From a bacterium BMS3Abin14 (GTDB lineage Bacteria; BMS3Abin14), in NCBI GenBank assembly GCA_002897695.1, contig BDTG01000031.1, forward strand, positions 1-19,743: a DNA stretch of 19,743 bases, read 5' to 3'. Positions 6,212 through 15,510 of the stretch are shown in pieces. The translations under genes were made by a program, and so were the position numbers. A model generated the notes under the pieces. The model worked only from the letters and a program-made list of their open reading frames with translations, did no database searches and was not told where the DNA came from. The stretch's first letter is position 1; each line of letters opens with the position of its first letter.

Positions 6212-7522
6212 ATGAAAGATTCCGGACACAATTTATCACGTATCATGCTTTTCATTTTTACGACTGCGTTCCTTTCCCTCATTTCAAGCCCGGCATTTGC
6301 CGGCGCCCTTGATTCAGGGGACACGGCGTGGGTTCTGACATCCACTGCCCTGGTCCTGTTCATGACCATCCCGGGGCTTTCCCTCTTCTACGGTGGGTTG
6401 GTTCGCACAAAGAACGTACTGTCGGTCCTGATGCAATGCTTTGCCATTACCTGCGTGGTTACGGTGTTGTGGGTCATCGGAGGTTACAGCATTGCCTTCA
6501 GCGCCAACGGTTCACCGATCCTTAACGGGTGGTTCGGCGGCTTGTCAAAAGGATTCCTCCTGCATGTGGGAAGGGATTCCATGATCGGCGGGATACCCGA
6601 GACCGTTTTCGTCATGTTCCAGCTCACCTTCGCAATAATAACCCCGGCGCTCATCATCGGTTCTTTTGCCGAGAGGATGAGATTCTCCGCCATGCTCCTT
6701 TTTTCGGCCATCTGGTCCATCGTGGTCTATGCGCCCGTGGCCCATTGGGTCTGGGGTGGGGGATGGCTTCAGAGTATGGGAGTTATGGATTTTGCGGGCG
6801 GAATAGTTGTTCACATCAATGCCGGCGTGGCGGGTCTGGTCACTGCTCTTTACCTCGGTAAACGCAAGGGATACCCAAAGATTCCCATGCCGCCGCACAG
6901 CCTCACTCTTTCCGTGGTGGGTGCGGGAATGCTGTGGGTAGGGTGGTTCGGCTTTAATGGGGGAAGCGCTCTGGCCGCCGATACTACTGCCGGCATGGCC
7001 ATCCTGGTTACCCAGATTTCCTCCGCCACGGCAGCGTGTGCATGGATGCTTGTGGAATGGATCAGGTACGGCAAGCCCAGTGTCCTGGGGATCATTACGG
7101 GAGCGGTCGCCGGCCTGGCGACCATCACCCCGGCTTCCGGTTTTGTTGGTCCCGGGGGAGCCATCATCATTGGCGCAATCGCGGGAGTGGCATGTTTCTT
7201 CACCGCCACGAGCATCAAAAGGGCTTTTGGATATGACGATTCTCTCGATGCCTTCGGCGTCCATGGCGTCGGAGGTTACATCGGGTCCATCCTCACCGGT
7301 GTTTTCGGGGCCTCCGTCCTCGGGGGCAGCATGGCACTGAACATCGGCAGGCAGGTGGGTGTTCAGATCCTGGCCGCAGTTGCGGTTACCGTCTACTGCG
7401 CTGTTTTATCCTGGATCATTCTTAAGGTCGTGGACAGCCTGATCCATGTCCGGGTAGAAAATGACGACGAGCTTATGGGACTTGACCTTACCGATCACAA
7501 CGAGAAGGGATACGATTATTGA
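6212..7522 (+). CDS. amtB: Ammonium transporter (Amt/MEP/Rh family)
   Basis: A 436-residue inner-membrane ammonium channel. A cleavable signal peptide is predicted (residues 1-30, ending AFA), as in E. coli AmtB, followed by about eleven membrane segments. The pore twin histidines are H201 in DFAGGIVVHINAG (193-205) and H351 in DAFGVHGVGG (346-355). D193 belongs to the family signature. I chose the ATG at 6212 because AGGAG (6199-6203) lies 8 bases upstream and the signal peptide then begins properly; a longer frame from 6146 would start only a few bases after the predicted transcription start. The sigma-54 promoter upstream suggests induction under nitrogen limitation. A glnK gene, the usual partner that plugs AmtB, is absent on both sides. 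The stop codon is embedded in a hairpin repeat shared with the ferredoxin gene. Confidence 0.95.
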   Translation: MKDSGHNLSRIMLFIFTTAFLSLISSPAFAGALDSGDTAWVLTSTALVLFMTIPGLSLFYGGLVRTKNVLSVLMQCFAITCVVTVLWVIGGYSIAFSANGSPILNGWFGGLSKGFLLHVGRDSMIGGIPETVFVMFQLTFAIITPALIIGSFAERMRFSAMLLFSAIWSIVVYAPVAHWVWGGGWLQSMGVMDFAGGIVVHINAGVAGLVTALYLGKRKGYPKIPMPPHSLTLSVVGAGMLWVGWFGFNGGSALAADTTAGMAILVTQISSATAACAWMLVEWIRYGKPSVLGIITGAVAGLATITPASGFVGPGGAIIIGAIAGVACFFTATSIKRAFGYDDSLDAFGVHGVGGYIGSILTGVFGASVLGGSMALNIGRQVGVQILAAVAVTVYCAVLSWIILKVVDSLIHVRVENDDELMGLDLTDHNEKGYDY

Positions 7523-7571
7523 TGACTTCGCAGGAAGTCATCAACGCGCCCATGGACTTTTTGCGACCCTG
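7518..7571. repeat. TGATGACTTCG hairpin repeat (copy 2) between convergent amtB and gdh
   Basis: A perfect 9-bp inverted repeat GATGACTTC/GAAGTCATC (7521-7529 and 7534-7542) encloses a 4-base loop and begins on the amtB stop codon TGA (7520-7522). The distal CATGGACTTTTTGCGACC (7550-7567) resembles the right arm of copy 1 (GGGCTTTTTACGACC), so the two elements belong to one family. The hairpin lies between the two convergent stop codons and could limit read-through in both directions, although a clear T-tract is lacking. Confidence 0.6.
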
Positions 7572-7595
7572 TCAAAATTGTGTAACTATCTGATT

Positions 7596-10500
7596 TCACG
7601 GCCTGGTGCGGCCATCGAACACCCGTTTAAGATGCCCCTTGATCATCTCCTCAAAATCCGAATCCCGGTTGCTTCGGTAGGTGAGGGATGAGGCGATTTC
7701 GCTGGCGAGGATGGCGGACCGGTATTTTCCGGGAAGCTTGTTGATCCTCGCGTGGTACTTCCGGTTTTCCCTCAGGAACCGGGGAAGATGGCTGAAGAGG
7801 GCCATGCGAAAGAGCCGGGTCGCGGCCAGCTGTGGATGGTCCTGCAGGTAGCCGAAGAGCCTGGCGTAATGATCGTTGATCTCGACGCTGATGGCGTCCG
7901 ATATTTCAGTGAAAAGATGCTTTCCATTTGATTCTCTGAACCGGGCCAGGATCAGGTATGCCTCATCCGCGGCCCGCTTCTCCAGGATCTCTATTACGTC
8001 CGAAACATAACGTTCCTTGTTGGCCAGAAATTCCTTTTCGCCCATTATGAGGTTGGCGATGACCTCGTAGGAGGATGAGATGACGCCGCACTTGTTAGCG
8101 GACGCGTCCCGCATGATTACGATCCCCCTTTTCTGAAGTTGAACGCGTGCGTCCGGGGTAATAAATGAGTTGGCGCCCTCCACGATGGCACGCAGAGTAG
8201 GTTCACTGCCTTCAGGGAAAAATTTCTGCCAGTTCCCATCATGGACTGTTTCTGGCCGCCCGCCGGCTGGGATGAACAGGTCGGCATGGACCTCAAATAT
8301 AAGGTTATCGTATTCTCTGTGGAAATCGTCGGTCGACAGCCACTGTTCCACAAGCTCACCGGTTTGGGATCTGGAGACCTTTCGATAGAGGGTTTTCAGT
8401 CCCTCCACCCGTGGATTGGACCTGAAGATGAGAAACCCTCCTTTATGAAGCTTTGACGGCCTGAAGGCGTCAATATCGCCTTTAAACAGGATCCTTTTCA
8501 GTTCCGACCGGCTCCCCCCGTCGGGGTCAAAGAGGGCGCCTGTCCCGTCGAGGATGAGGTTGATCTTCACCCTGGGGCATTTTTCAAAGAGAATCCTGAT
8601 GGCGTTTCCCGCCACGTCACCGTCGGGGCCACCCGTGAACTTGACCGAGAAGGCATCCTTTCCCATATCAATTCCAAGGTCCTCCATAGTTATCTCGGCG
8701 AACTTCACCACACCCGTGGAGGTCACCCCGTACTCCTTGTGGTTGATACCGTTCTTCTTGCTGGAGATGATCCCATCCCCCAGCATGTATCCGCGCCTCA
8801 CCGAGAGCCTGGCGATGGTTTCGATCATGGAGTCGTGCATGTTCTCATCGGGTCCCAGCTCGATGGGTTCATCCTCCCCATAGTAGTCAACGACCCGTGG
8901 GTTGCTGACCTTGCCGTCCTCGGTGATAAAAATGTCAAGGAAAGCGTTGATGAACCCGTACTGCAGTTTGTACATACGCTGGGTAACGAAATCGGCTTCC
9001 TCCAGACCGGAAGCGTCCAGTACCACGACCATCTTGGAACCACCCTCGTAGATATCCTTGTTCTTCAGGTGCTGTGTGTGGGCCAGTACGAAAACCTCGC
9101 GGAATAACGTATCGGCGTTGGTATCGTAGTCATCCCGGTTGCCGGTGATGATCGTCCGCCAACCGCCCCTTGCGATATCTGAAAAACCGATATGGTAGCC
9201 AATCCCGAAACGGCCGAAGAAGAATGTGATTCTGAAGGGGGTTTTGGGGGGCAGGTCGGCGGTGAAAACGGGGTCCAGGCTGGAAAGGTATTTCGGGTCC
9301 AGGCGGAACGCCAGGGCCTGTTTGCCGAGGACGAAGAAATTGGTCTTCAATGTGTGGCGGATGAAGTCAATGCAGCATTTGAAAATGCTCCTTCGGAATT
9401 CGTCCAGGTACCTGTGACCTGTGTTGTGGCCTTCAACGGATTCCTCGGTCCTCCTCAGGACATTCTCATATTGTGTCTTCCGCCCGGAGATCCCAGGGGA
9501 GAACCGTGTCCTGAACAGGTCCACCAGCTGCAGGGAAATGTTGGGGTTGGAGTGGAAGGCCAGCTTGACGTCGTCGAGGTGGTAGCTTTCCTGCCGGTTG
9601 TGGGCGAGGTTTGTATGGCAAAAGGCGATAAAGGCGTTGATAAGGGAGGCATCCTCCCCGGACATGATGTCCCTGGCCATAAAATGCTGGTAGGTGTAGG
9701 AATTGGTTGAGAGGATCTGGGTATTATAAAGCTCGTTGCGCAGTCGTTCAAACAGTTCCGTGCCTTTGGTGACCGCCCGGGTTTCCCTGGCCCGGGCGTA
9801 AAAGGTCCCCAGGAAATAGGGATGAACGCCGTTGCTGATGTTGAGGCAGTAGGTGCGCTGGATGCCGATGCCCAGGCGGTTGAAGGCCTCCATGATCTGC
9901 AGCAGAAAACCCTTCTGTGGAGGGTTGCCGGCGGCGAACAGGACCCTGTATCCTTCCGTTTCATCCGGTTCCTTTGTCTCTTCGACGTCCAGGAAGACCC
10001 CGCCCTTTGCATTACCCTGGTAGAAGAGCCATAGGAGCTGAGCGACCCTCCTGGGAGGTGAGATGCGCACGTAGTTCCGGTTATTCAGCCAGATGATCTT
10101 CAGGTAGCGGTCAAAACGGTCGAAATCAAAGGCCGGGTAGTGCTCCCTGAGGGCATCGAGGATCTTTACCCCGATGCCGCGGGGGACGGAAACCCCCGCT
10201 GTCCCGGCGATAGTCCGGTGGTCCTTGCGGTCGAACTCGTAGCGCTGGATCTCCAGGGAATGTTCAAGACCGGGAATGGGGCCGAGGGAGTGGATGATCT
10301 CCGTATAGGTGATCTCCCTGTCATGGAGGGTTCGAAGCGTCCCGTAGAGGGAACCCGGTACATTCCGGCAGGCCAGGATCAGGGCTTTTTCCCTGTCCGC
10401 CAGGATGAGTCTGTGGTTTGCGGCGAGGGTGTCAAGCTGCATGGCGAGGGTGGTGAGCGCATCGATTTCCTCCTTCATTGTGATGAAGAAGTAGGGGTGC

Positions 10501-10604
10501 ATCTGCTCTTCAAGCCACTGGAGGTTTTCCTTGCCATGCTGGTGAAAAACCCCGATCCGGTTCCGGATATCGGTCAGGAGACGACGTTCAGGTTTTCCAT
10601 GCAT
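7596..10604 (-). CDS. gdh: Large NAD-specific glutamate dehydrogenase (about 115-kDa class)
   Basis: A 1002-residue enzyme that oxidatively deaminates glutamate to 2-oxoglutarate and ammonium with NAD. The N-terminal 400 residues are the poorly conserved regulatory portion. The catalytic core holds ARGGWR (478-483), GGSKMVVVLD (521-530, likely catalytic Lys524 region), YGVTSTGV (625-632) and the dinucleotide-binding GGPDGDVAGN (658-667), followed by LDGTGALFDPDGG. Its length matches the fungal Gdh2-like 115-kDa class rather than the 180-kDa (about 1600-residue) bacterial enzymes or the 450-residue hexameric type. The ATG at 10604 has AGGGGGG (complement of 10612-10618) 7 bases upstream. It converges on amtB, and the arn cluster follows its 5' end in the same orientation, separated by heptamer arrays. 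Its usual catabolic direction opposes the glutamate synthase nearby. Confidence 0.93.
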   Translation of the reverse strand: MHGKPERRLLTDIRNRIGVFHQHGKENLQWLEEQMHPYFFITMKEEIDALTTLAMQLDTLAANHRLILADREKALILACRNVPGSLYGTLRTLHDREITYTEIIHSLGPIPGLEHSLEIQRYEFDRKDHRTIAGTAGVSVPRGIGVKILDALREHYPAFDFDRFDRYLKIIWLNNRNYVRISPPRRVAQLLWLFYQGNAKGGVFLDVEETKEPDETEGYRVLFAAGNPPQKGFLLQIMEAFNRLGIGIQRTYCLNISNGVHPYFLGTFYARARETRAVTKGTELFERLRNELYNTQILSTNSYTYQHFMARDIMSGEDASLINAFIAFCHTNLAHNRQESYHLDDVKLAFHSNPNISLQLVDLFRTRFSPGISGRKTQYENVLRRTEESVEGHNTGHRYLDEFRRSIFKCCIDFIRHTLKTNFFVLGKQALAFRLDPKYLSSLDPVFTADLPPKTPFRITFFFGRFGIGYHIGFSDIARGGWRTIITGNRDDYDTNADTLFREVFVLAHTQHLKNKDIYEGGSKMVVVLDASGLEEADFVTQRMYKLQYGFINAFLDIFITEDGKVSNPRVVDYYGEDEPIELGPDENMHDSMIETIARLSVRRGYMLGDGIISSKKNGINHKEYGVTSTGVVKFAEITMEDLGIDMGKDAFSVKFTGGPDGDVAGNAIRILFEKCPRVKINLILDGTGALFDPDGGSRSELKRILFKGDIDAFRPSKLHKGGFLIFRSNPRVEGLKTLYRKVSRSQTGELVEQWLSTDDFHREYDNLIFEVHADLFIPAGGRPETVHDGNWQKFFPEGSEPTLRAIVEGANSFITPDARVQLQKRGIVIMRDASANKCGVISSSYEVIANLIMGEKEFLANKERYVSDVIEILEKRAADEAYLILARFRESNGKHLFTEISDAISVEINDHYARLFGYLQDHPQLAATRLFRMALFSHLPRFLRENRKYHARINKLPGKYRSAILASEIASSLTYRSNRDSDFEEMIKGHLKRVFDGRTRP

Positions 10605-10628
10605 TTACTAACCCCCCTATGTAAATGA

Positions 10629-10690
10629 AGTCCAGAGTCCAGAGTCCAAGGTCCAACGTATCCAGACCCTAGACCCCAGACCCCACACCC
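10629..10690. repeat. Double heptamer array between arnT and gdh
   Basis: Two exact 7-bp-period blocks lie end to end. The first is AGTCCAG, AGTCCAG, AGTCCAA, GGTCCAA at 10629-10656; the second is CAGACCC, TAGACCC, CAGACCC, CACACCC at 10663-10690. The block ends 6 bases from the arnT stop and begins 24 bases upstream of the gdh start. Phase is kept within each block although the bases vary. Confidence 0.85.
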
Positions 10691-10696
10691 TGTTTT

Positions 10697-12352
10697 TCAA
10701 AACCTCGCGAAGACGAACTTTCCATACTCATCCTTAAAGACGGGTTCCGGGAGCCGATCCTTGTACGCCTCATAACGCTTCCTGTGAATTATGAGGATCA
10801 ATTTTCCACTTCCAGCCATCTTCTTCGCCATTTTGCTGAATTTGTCAATATTCAGAAGCCGCCCCTTCGAGTCATCGTAGGTGAGGCCGTAGGTAAATTC
10901 TCCTCCCACCTCAAGCAGGTAGACGTCCGATCGTCCGTACAACCAGCAAACGGCAGGCGCCAGATAGTTGTCCGACACGAGGACAGAGTCTGTGGAAATC
11001 CGGCTCGCATAGGACCTGATGAAGGGGCCGGGATTTTTCCTTCCCATGGATTGATAGGGTATGGCGAAGTGGAGAACAAAAAGAAAAAGCAATGGCGCAG
11101 CCGCAAAGATCGTAATCTTCCGGACCGGGTTTTCCGCCCGCGAGGCGAACCATGCGGCCAGGCCGAATGAGATGAATCCGGTCGTCCCGAGGGCCCATTT
11201 CAGGGTTTCGTTCTGTGCGTATATCCTGTCGCCGCCGGGGAAAAAAAGATGGGCCGCCAGGAGAATGGCGCCCACCAGACCCGCTGATGCGGCCAGTATC
11301 CTGGCCCCCAGGTTAAAACATTTTCTTCCATTTTTCCGGAAGTATCCCGCAAGCCCAAAGGCCATCAGGATAGCAAGAGGCGGGAAGCACGGGAGGATGT
11401 ATGTGCCCAGTTTGCCGTTGGAGGCAGTGAAAAAGAGGAACGGGAAGATCAGCCAGCATATGGCGAACCGCACAAGGGGGTCACCGGGTTTTTGAGGGAG
11501 TTTTTTAAATGTCGAGCCGACCACGGCCGCCGGGACGAGAACCGACCAGGGCAGCGCGCCGCCCGCTATTACCGGAACAAAATACCAGAACGGCTTGGGG
11601 TGCTGTGGATGATGGGAGAGAAACCTCTGGATGTGCTCAACCCAGAAAAAATAGCGCCAGAAATCACCTTCCCGGAGATGGATCATTATGGACCAGGGCA
11701 GGGCGACGAGAAGCGCGGCGATTGCGGGGATCCACGGGACGGTGAAAAGCCTTCTCCACTGGCCCTCCCATATCATGAACGGTACGATTGCAACCACCGG
11801 GACGGCAAAGGCCAGAAACCCCTTCGTCAGAAATGCCAGTCCGCAGAAAACGCCGAAGAGTGCGAGGAACACGGCCCTTCGGGTGGGGTGTTCCTCCACG
11901 TGGGACAGGAAAAAAAGGACCATACCCGCGGTCAGGAACATGGAAAGAAGGCTGTCGGGAGAGTTGTATACCCCGGCGGCGTAGACCCCCATGGAAGTCA
12001 GGTAGATCACGGAGGAAAGGGTTCCCTTCCAGGGATCCCCGGACACACGGGAGACAAGCAGGTAGATGAAGAGGGCCGCGAGGGCGACCGCAAGGGCGGA
12101 TGGGAGCCTGAGGGCGAACCGGTTCTCACCGATCAGAGATGTTGAAAAAGCGGTAATCCAGTAGCTGAGAACGGGTTTTTCAAAGTAGCGGATGCCGTCC
12201 AGGCGGGGAACCGTCCAGTCCCCGGTTGCAAGCATTTCCCTGGGGATCTCGGCATACCTGGTCTCGTCGGGGATGACGAATGGCCTGACACCCAGGGGGA
12301 CAACGTAAATGAGCAGAAAAAGAGCAATTATTATCCAGGCTTGCTTCTTCAT
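10697..12352 (-). CDS. arnT: Undecaprenyl phosphate-L-Ara4N:lipid A 4-amino-4-deoxy-L-arabinosyltransferase
   Basis: A 551-residue polytopic inner-membrane GT-C glycosyltransferase that moves L-Ara4N from its undecaprenyl carrier to lipid A phosphates on the periplasmic face, lowering surface negative charge. The first periplasmic loop IPDETRYAEIPREML (27-41) and RYFEKP (55-60) are close to E. coli ArnT. Asp29, Glu58/Lys59 and Asp133 (NSPDSLL) are acidic or basic residues at positions expected to bind substrate or metal; this mapping is from memory. About a dozen hydrophobic segments are followed by a periplasmic C-terminal domain (about 440-551). Length equals the family norm (about 550). 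The start overlaps the arnD stop by ATGA, so it is last in a coupled arnA-D-T run. No typical T-tract hairpin follows, only heptamer arrays. Confidence 0.95.
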   Translation of the reverse strand: MKKQAWIIIALFLLIYVVPLGVRPFVIPDETRYAEIPREMLATGDWTVPRLDGIRYFEKPVLSYWITAFSTSLIGENRFALRLPSALAVALAALFIYLLVSRVSGDPWKGTLSSVIYLTSMGVYAAGVYNSPDSLLSMFLTAGMVLFFLSHVEEHPTRRAVFLALFGVFCGLAFLTKGFLAFAVPVVAIVPFMIWEGQWRRLFTVPWIPAIAALLVALPWSIMIHLREGDFWRYFFWVEHIQRFLSHHPQHPKPFWYFVPVIAGGALPWSVLVPAAVVGSTFKKLPQKPGDPLVRFAICWLIFPFLFFTASNGKLGTYILPCFPPLAILMAFGLAGYFRKNGRKCFNLGARILAASAGLVGAILLAAHLFFPGGDRIYAQNETLKWALGTTGFISFGLAAWFASRAENPVRKITIFAAAPLLFLFVLHFAIPYQSMGRKNPGPFIRSYASRISTDSVLVSDNYLAPAVCWLYGRSDVYLLEVGGEFTYGLTYDDSKGRLLNIDKFSKMAKKMAGSGKLILIIHRKRYEAYKDRLPEPVFKDEYGKFVFARF

Positions 12353-13263
12353 GGCCTGATTTCTTCGTCAACGGCGACTGACGGGCCCTGCAGGGAGACC
12401 CATCCATCCCTGCCGGGAACATGACCGGGGATGAGCGGCGCCGCAGGCAGGGAGGTTGACCCTTCGAGGAAGGACCCCAGGGTGCAGAAGGCCATCCCGG
12501 ATGAACGGGCGGTGGAGAGGAAACGGTCGAACATCCCGAGACGGGAGATCCCTTCGACCTCAGCATGAACGGTCAGGACGTTGAGCCCGGCCGGGTCCAG
12601 GAGTGAGAGCATATACTCATTGTAGTTTTCGTCGGAGATCCCGGAGTTGCCGATGACCTCGTCGTAGGTGGGAAGGGTAACAGGAACCTGGGGTTGTCGC
12701 AGGGTTCTGCCGCCTACAATGGGAAGAAATACGTGATCACCCCTGCAGTCACTGTTGTAGACAAAGGGAAACCGGTCCTTTTCCGTGAGGGCCGGGTCAC
12801 TGGATTTCCAGGCCGGCGCCGCGGAACAGTCCGGTGGGCGCCCCAGTATCCGGGAGAGGAGGTCGACCCCCATTGTCAGGGAACGATGGATGTCGTTACC
12901 GTCCATAGTGTCTATGCGTGTCTGCCAGTGATGGTGGTCCCATGCGTGAAGGCCGATCTCGTGACCCGCGTCTGCCGTATCCTGGATAACGCCGGCGAGC
13001 TTCTCTCCGATAACAGGCCCGGGCCGGAATGTCCCTTTCAGGAGAATATCCCATCCGTAGAGGCCGACGGCCCTGGTTCGCAGCATTTTCCAGAGAAAGG
13101 ACGGGCGCAGAAGACGGCGCAGGTGACGGCCCATGTTGTCGGGGCCGACCGTAAAAAAAAAGGAGGCGGTGATTCCCTGCCGGGCCAGGAGTTTACAAAT
13201 CGCCGGTACTCCCAGGCGTGTTCCCCTGAAGGTGTCGACGTCAACCCTGAGGCCGATCCTCAT
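12349..13263 (-). CDS. arnD: 4-deoxy-4-formamido-L-arabinose-phosphoundecaprenol deformylase
   Basis: A 304-residue polysaccharide deacetylase-family (NodB-like) enzyme that removes the formyl group from undecaprenyl-phosphate-L-Ara4FN, making the pathway irreversible. Residues near-identical to E. coli ArnD include GLRVDVDTFRGTR (4-16), FFTVGPDNMGRHL (36-48), GLHAWDHHHW (104-113), YNSDCRG, QVPVTLPTYDEVIG and TVHAEVEG. Asp8/Asp10 and His106/His110 are the expected metal and catalytic positions. I placed the start at ATG 13263 because the homologous protein begins right there. An in-frame GTG at 13302, 8 bases after the arnA stop, would add 13 residues (METQEANRQDDRH), and neither start has a convincing ribosome site. 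The C-terminal extension after about residue 260 is variable. The stop overlaps the arnT start. Confidence 0.93.
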   Translation of the reverse strand: MRIGLRVDVDTFRGTRLGVPAICKLLARQGITASFFFTVGPDNMGRHLRRLLRPSFLWKMLRTRAVGLYGWDILLKGTFRPGPVIGEKLAGVIQDTADAGHEIGLHAWDHHHWQTRIDTMDGNDIHRSLTMGVDLLSRILGRPPDCSAAPAWKSSDPALTEKDRFPFVYNSDCRGDHVFLPIVGGRTLRQPQVPVTLPTYDEVIGNSGISDENYNEYMLSLLDPAGLNVLTVHAEVEGISRLGMFDRFLSTARSSGMAFCTLGSFLEGSTSLPAAPLIPGHVPGRDGWVSLQGPSVAVDEEIRP

Positions 13264-13310
13264 GTGCCGGTCGTCTTGCCGGTTGGCCTCCTGTGTTTCC
13301 ACCGGCCGCG

Positions 13311-15299
13311 CTAGCCGCTTTGCGCTTCGGCGACCTGGGTCAGGAAGAAATCCAGGGTTTCCTCAACGGACTGTCGGATTCCGACGGTGGGCGACCAGTC
13401 CAGGAGCCTCTTCGCGTTGCGTATGGACGGTTTCCGGTGCTCTACGTCCTGATATCCAGGACCGTAGAAGGCCCGGCTCTCCAGCTCCTGATAGCCGGCG
13501 AATGGCGGAAAATGGGAACGCATGGGATGTTTTTCGAATGCTTCGACGAGCATCTCGGCCAGTTCCCTGATGCTCGCTTCGTTGTCGGGATTGCCGATGT
13601 TGATGATCTTTCCGTCGCAGCGCCCGTCCCTGTTCTCGATCATCCTGAAGAGGCATTCGATGCCGTCCGATACGTCGGTGAAGCACCGTTTCTGATCTCC
13701 CCCGTCAACCAGCTGGATGGGCGTTCCCTCCACCAGGTTGAGGATCAGCTGGGTTATGGCCCGTGAGCTTCCAATACGGGCGGAGGCCAGGCTGTCGAGC
13801 CGGGGCCCGATCCAGTTGAAAGGCCTGAACAGACTGAATGAAAGCCCCCTCTGCTGCCCGTAGGCCCAGATAACACGGTCCAGGAGCTGTTTGCTGCACG
13901 AATAGATCCATCGCTGCATCCGAATGGGCCCGGTAATGAGCCTGGAGTTGTCCTCGTCGAACGAATCGTCCTCGCACATGCCGTAGACCTCGGAGGTGGA
14001 AGGGAAGAGGATCCTTTTGCCGTACTTCACGCAGTAGCGTACGATCCGCAAATTCTCCTCGAAATCAAGCTCGAACACACGCAGGGGGTTCCGGGTATAT
14101 TCGATGGGAGTGGCGATAGCGACAAGAGGCAGGACGATGTCGCATTTTCTGATGTGGTACTCGATCCATTCCCTGTGGATGGAGATGTCTCCTTCCGAAA
14201 AGTGAAAATCCGGCCTGTCCAGCAGCCGCTGGATGTACTTTGCGTGAAGGTCCATGCCATGGACCTCGTAGCGGCCGCTCTCGAGCAATCTCTCGCCAAG
14301 GGCGTTTCCGATAAAGCCGTCCGTACCCAGGATAAGGACCCTTTTCTTCCTGGAGGCTTCCACCCTTATTTTCGCGCTGGAGCCGAAGGACATTCCGATG
14401 GTGAGATACATCTCCCGGGCAAGCTGGGGGCCGGTCATGTACACGCCGCCTTCCTCCTGTCCGAAGTCAACGCGCACGGTTCCCTTTCCGCAGGCGACGA
14501 CAAGGGGGTCGGTGGAGACGACGGTTCCAGCGGCCCTGTCGCCGGCGTTCCCGTTTGTTTCTGTAACAGTCCAGAAAAAGCATTTTCTGTCACCGGCGAA
14601 TGAAAATGCCCCCGGGTATGGTCTGGTAACCGCCCTGACAAGGTTGCGAACGGCCACGGCGTCCAGGCTCCAGTTGATCTCGCCGTCCTCGGGGCGGCGC
14701 CCACCGAAGGAGGTCGCCTTTTCATGGTCCTGCGGGGTGCCCGAGGCCGTGCCGTCCTTGATCGCAGGCAGAACATCATCGAGCATGGCCGCCGCGGCGG
14801 CGGCCGCTTTCCCGTGCAGGGTCAGAGCTGTATCGTCGTTGTCGATCCGGATCTTCTGCCGGGCCACAATATTCCCTTCGTCGGGCCGTGCTGTCATGTA
14901 GTGGAGGGTGACGCCCGTTTCCTTCTCTCCGTTCACCAGCGCCCAGTTGATGGGAACCCGGCCCCTGTATTTAGGGAGGAGGGACCCGTGGAGGTTGAGG
15001 CAGCCCGACGGGGGGATGGCGAGGATTTCCGGTCCGACGATGTTCCGGTAGTAGAATGAGAAGATTATATCCGGCGCCAGTTCCCGGATTCTTTCGATCC
15101 AGAGGGGATGGTTGATGTCATCAGGGGCGTAGACCGGGATGTCCGTGGAGGCTGCCAGTTCCGCCACCGATCTGAACCAGATCGTCTCTTCGGGGTTGTC
15201 CCGGTGCGTGAAAACGGCCTGGATGGAAATGCCGTTGCGCAGCAGCGCTTCCACGCCCGTGCAGCCAATGTTGTGGTATCCGAGAACGACAGCCTTCAT
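13311..15299 (-). CDS. arnA: Bifunctional UDP-4-amino-4-deoxy-L-arabinose formyltransferase / UDP-glucuronate decarboxylating dehydrogenase
   Basis: A 662-residue cytoplasmic enzyme with both ArnA domains intact. The N-terminal formyltransferase (1-about 305) has the triad Asn102, His104 ([14 protein letters not shown]) and Asp140 (ARPDEG), the same numbering as E. coli. The C-terminal dehydrogenase (about 318-660) has the NAD-binding GTDGFIG (325-331), SE in STSEVYG (436-437), Tyr466/Lys470 in RWIYSCSK and Arg622 in EHRKPSIRN. It oxidatively decarboxylates UDP-GlcA and formylates UDP-L-Ara4N. The C-terminal half looks strikingly close to the enterobacterial sequence. An Ala-rich run (165-171) is a local oddity. 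The ATG has GGAGG (complement of 15306-15310) 6 bases upstream. Its 5' side faces a 490-bp repeat island that separates it from arnC, so it may need its own promoter. Confidence 0.97.
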   Translation of the reverse strand: MKAVVLGYHNIGCTGVEALLRNGISIQAVFTHRDNPEETIWFRSVAELAASTDIPVYAPDDINHPLWIERIRELAPDIIFSFYYRNIVGPEILAIPPSGCLNLHGSLLPKYRGRVPINWALVNGEKETGVTLHYMTARPDEGNIVARQKIRIDNDDTALTLHGKAAAAAAAMLDDVLPAIKDGTASGTPQDHEKATSFGGRRPEDGEINWSLDAVAVRNLVRAVTRPYPGAFSFAGDRKCFFWTVTETNGNAGDRAAGTVVSTDPLVVACGKGTVRVDFGQEEGGVYMTGPQLAREMYLTIGMSFGSSAKIRVEASRKKRVLILGTDGFIGNALGERLLESGRYEVHGMDLHAKYIQRLLDRPDFHFSEGDISIHREWIEYHIRKCDIVLPLVAIATPIEYTRNPLRVFELDFEENLRIVRYCVKYGKRILFPSTSEVYGMCEDDSFDEDNSRLITGPIRMQRWIYSCSKQLLDRVIWAYGQQRGLSFSLFRPFNWIGPRLDSLASARIGSSRAITQLILNLVEGTPIQLVDGGDQKRCFTDVSDGIECLFRMIENRDGRCDGKIINIGNPDNEASIRELAEMLVEAFEKHPMRSHFPPFAGYQELESRAFYGPGYQDVEHRKPSIRNAKRLLDWSPTVGIRQSVEETLDFFLTQVAEAQSG

Positions 15300-15322
15300 T
15301 GTTTACCTCCGATATTAAAGAC

Positions 15323-15350
15323 AGTCCAGAGTCCAGGGTCCAGAGTCCAA
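15323..15350. repeat. Heptamer array AGTCCAG x4 upstream of arnA
   Basis: Units AGTCCAG, AGTCCAG, GGTCCAG, AGTCCAA follow one another with exact 7-bp phase. On the arnA strand they read as CTGGACT-type units ending 23 bases before the start codon, the same orientation and nearly the same distance as the array before gdh. Confidence 0.85.
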
Positions 15351-15424
15351 CGGGCGCGGTCAGGATATGGGTAACACTTTTAGCCTGTCATCGCGAACTT
15401 CTTATAATCCATCTTCGACAATCT

Positions 15425-15447
15425 TCCTCCCCCTTGAGGGGGGAGGA
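15425..15447. repeat. C5/G5 palindrome (copy B)
   Basis: CCCCCTTGAGGGGGG core flanked by TCCT/AGGA, followed by a G-rich tail (GAGGTGGGGC, 15451-15460). It shares core and tail with copy C about 65 bases downstream, and its core matches copy A at 230-245. Confidence 0.65.
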
Positions 15448-15489
15448 TAAGAGGTGGGGCACCAAATGGCGGCCTATCACTATATTCTT

Positions 15490-15510
15490 CTTCCCCCTCG
15501 AGGGGGGAAG
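15490..15510. repeat. C5/G5 palindrome (copy C)
   Basis: CTTCCCCCTCGAGGGGGG followed by AAG forms a stem of about 10 bp with almost no loop. The tail GAGATGGGGGTG (15514-15525) parallels the tail of copy B. Two similar copies within 90 bases indicate a REP-like element inserted or duplicated locally. Confidence 0.65.

Noticed and set aside
11492-12145. Plus-strand frame opposite arnT
   Set aside because: Extremely Gly/Arg/Glu/His-rich, with no hydrophobic core and no homology-like segment.
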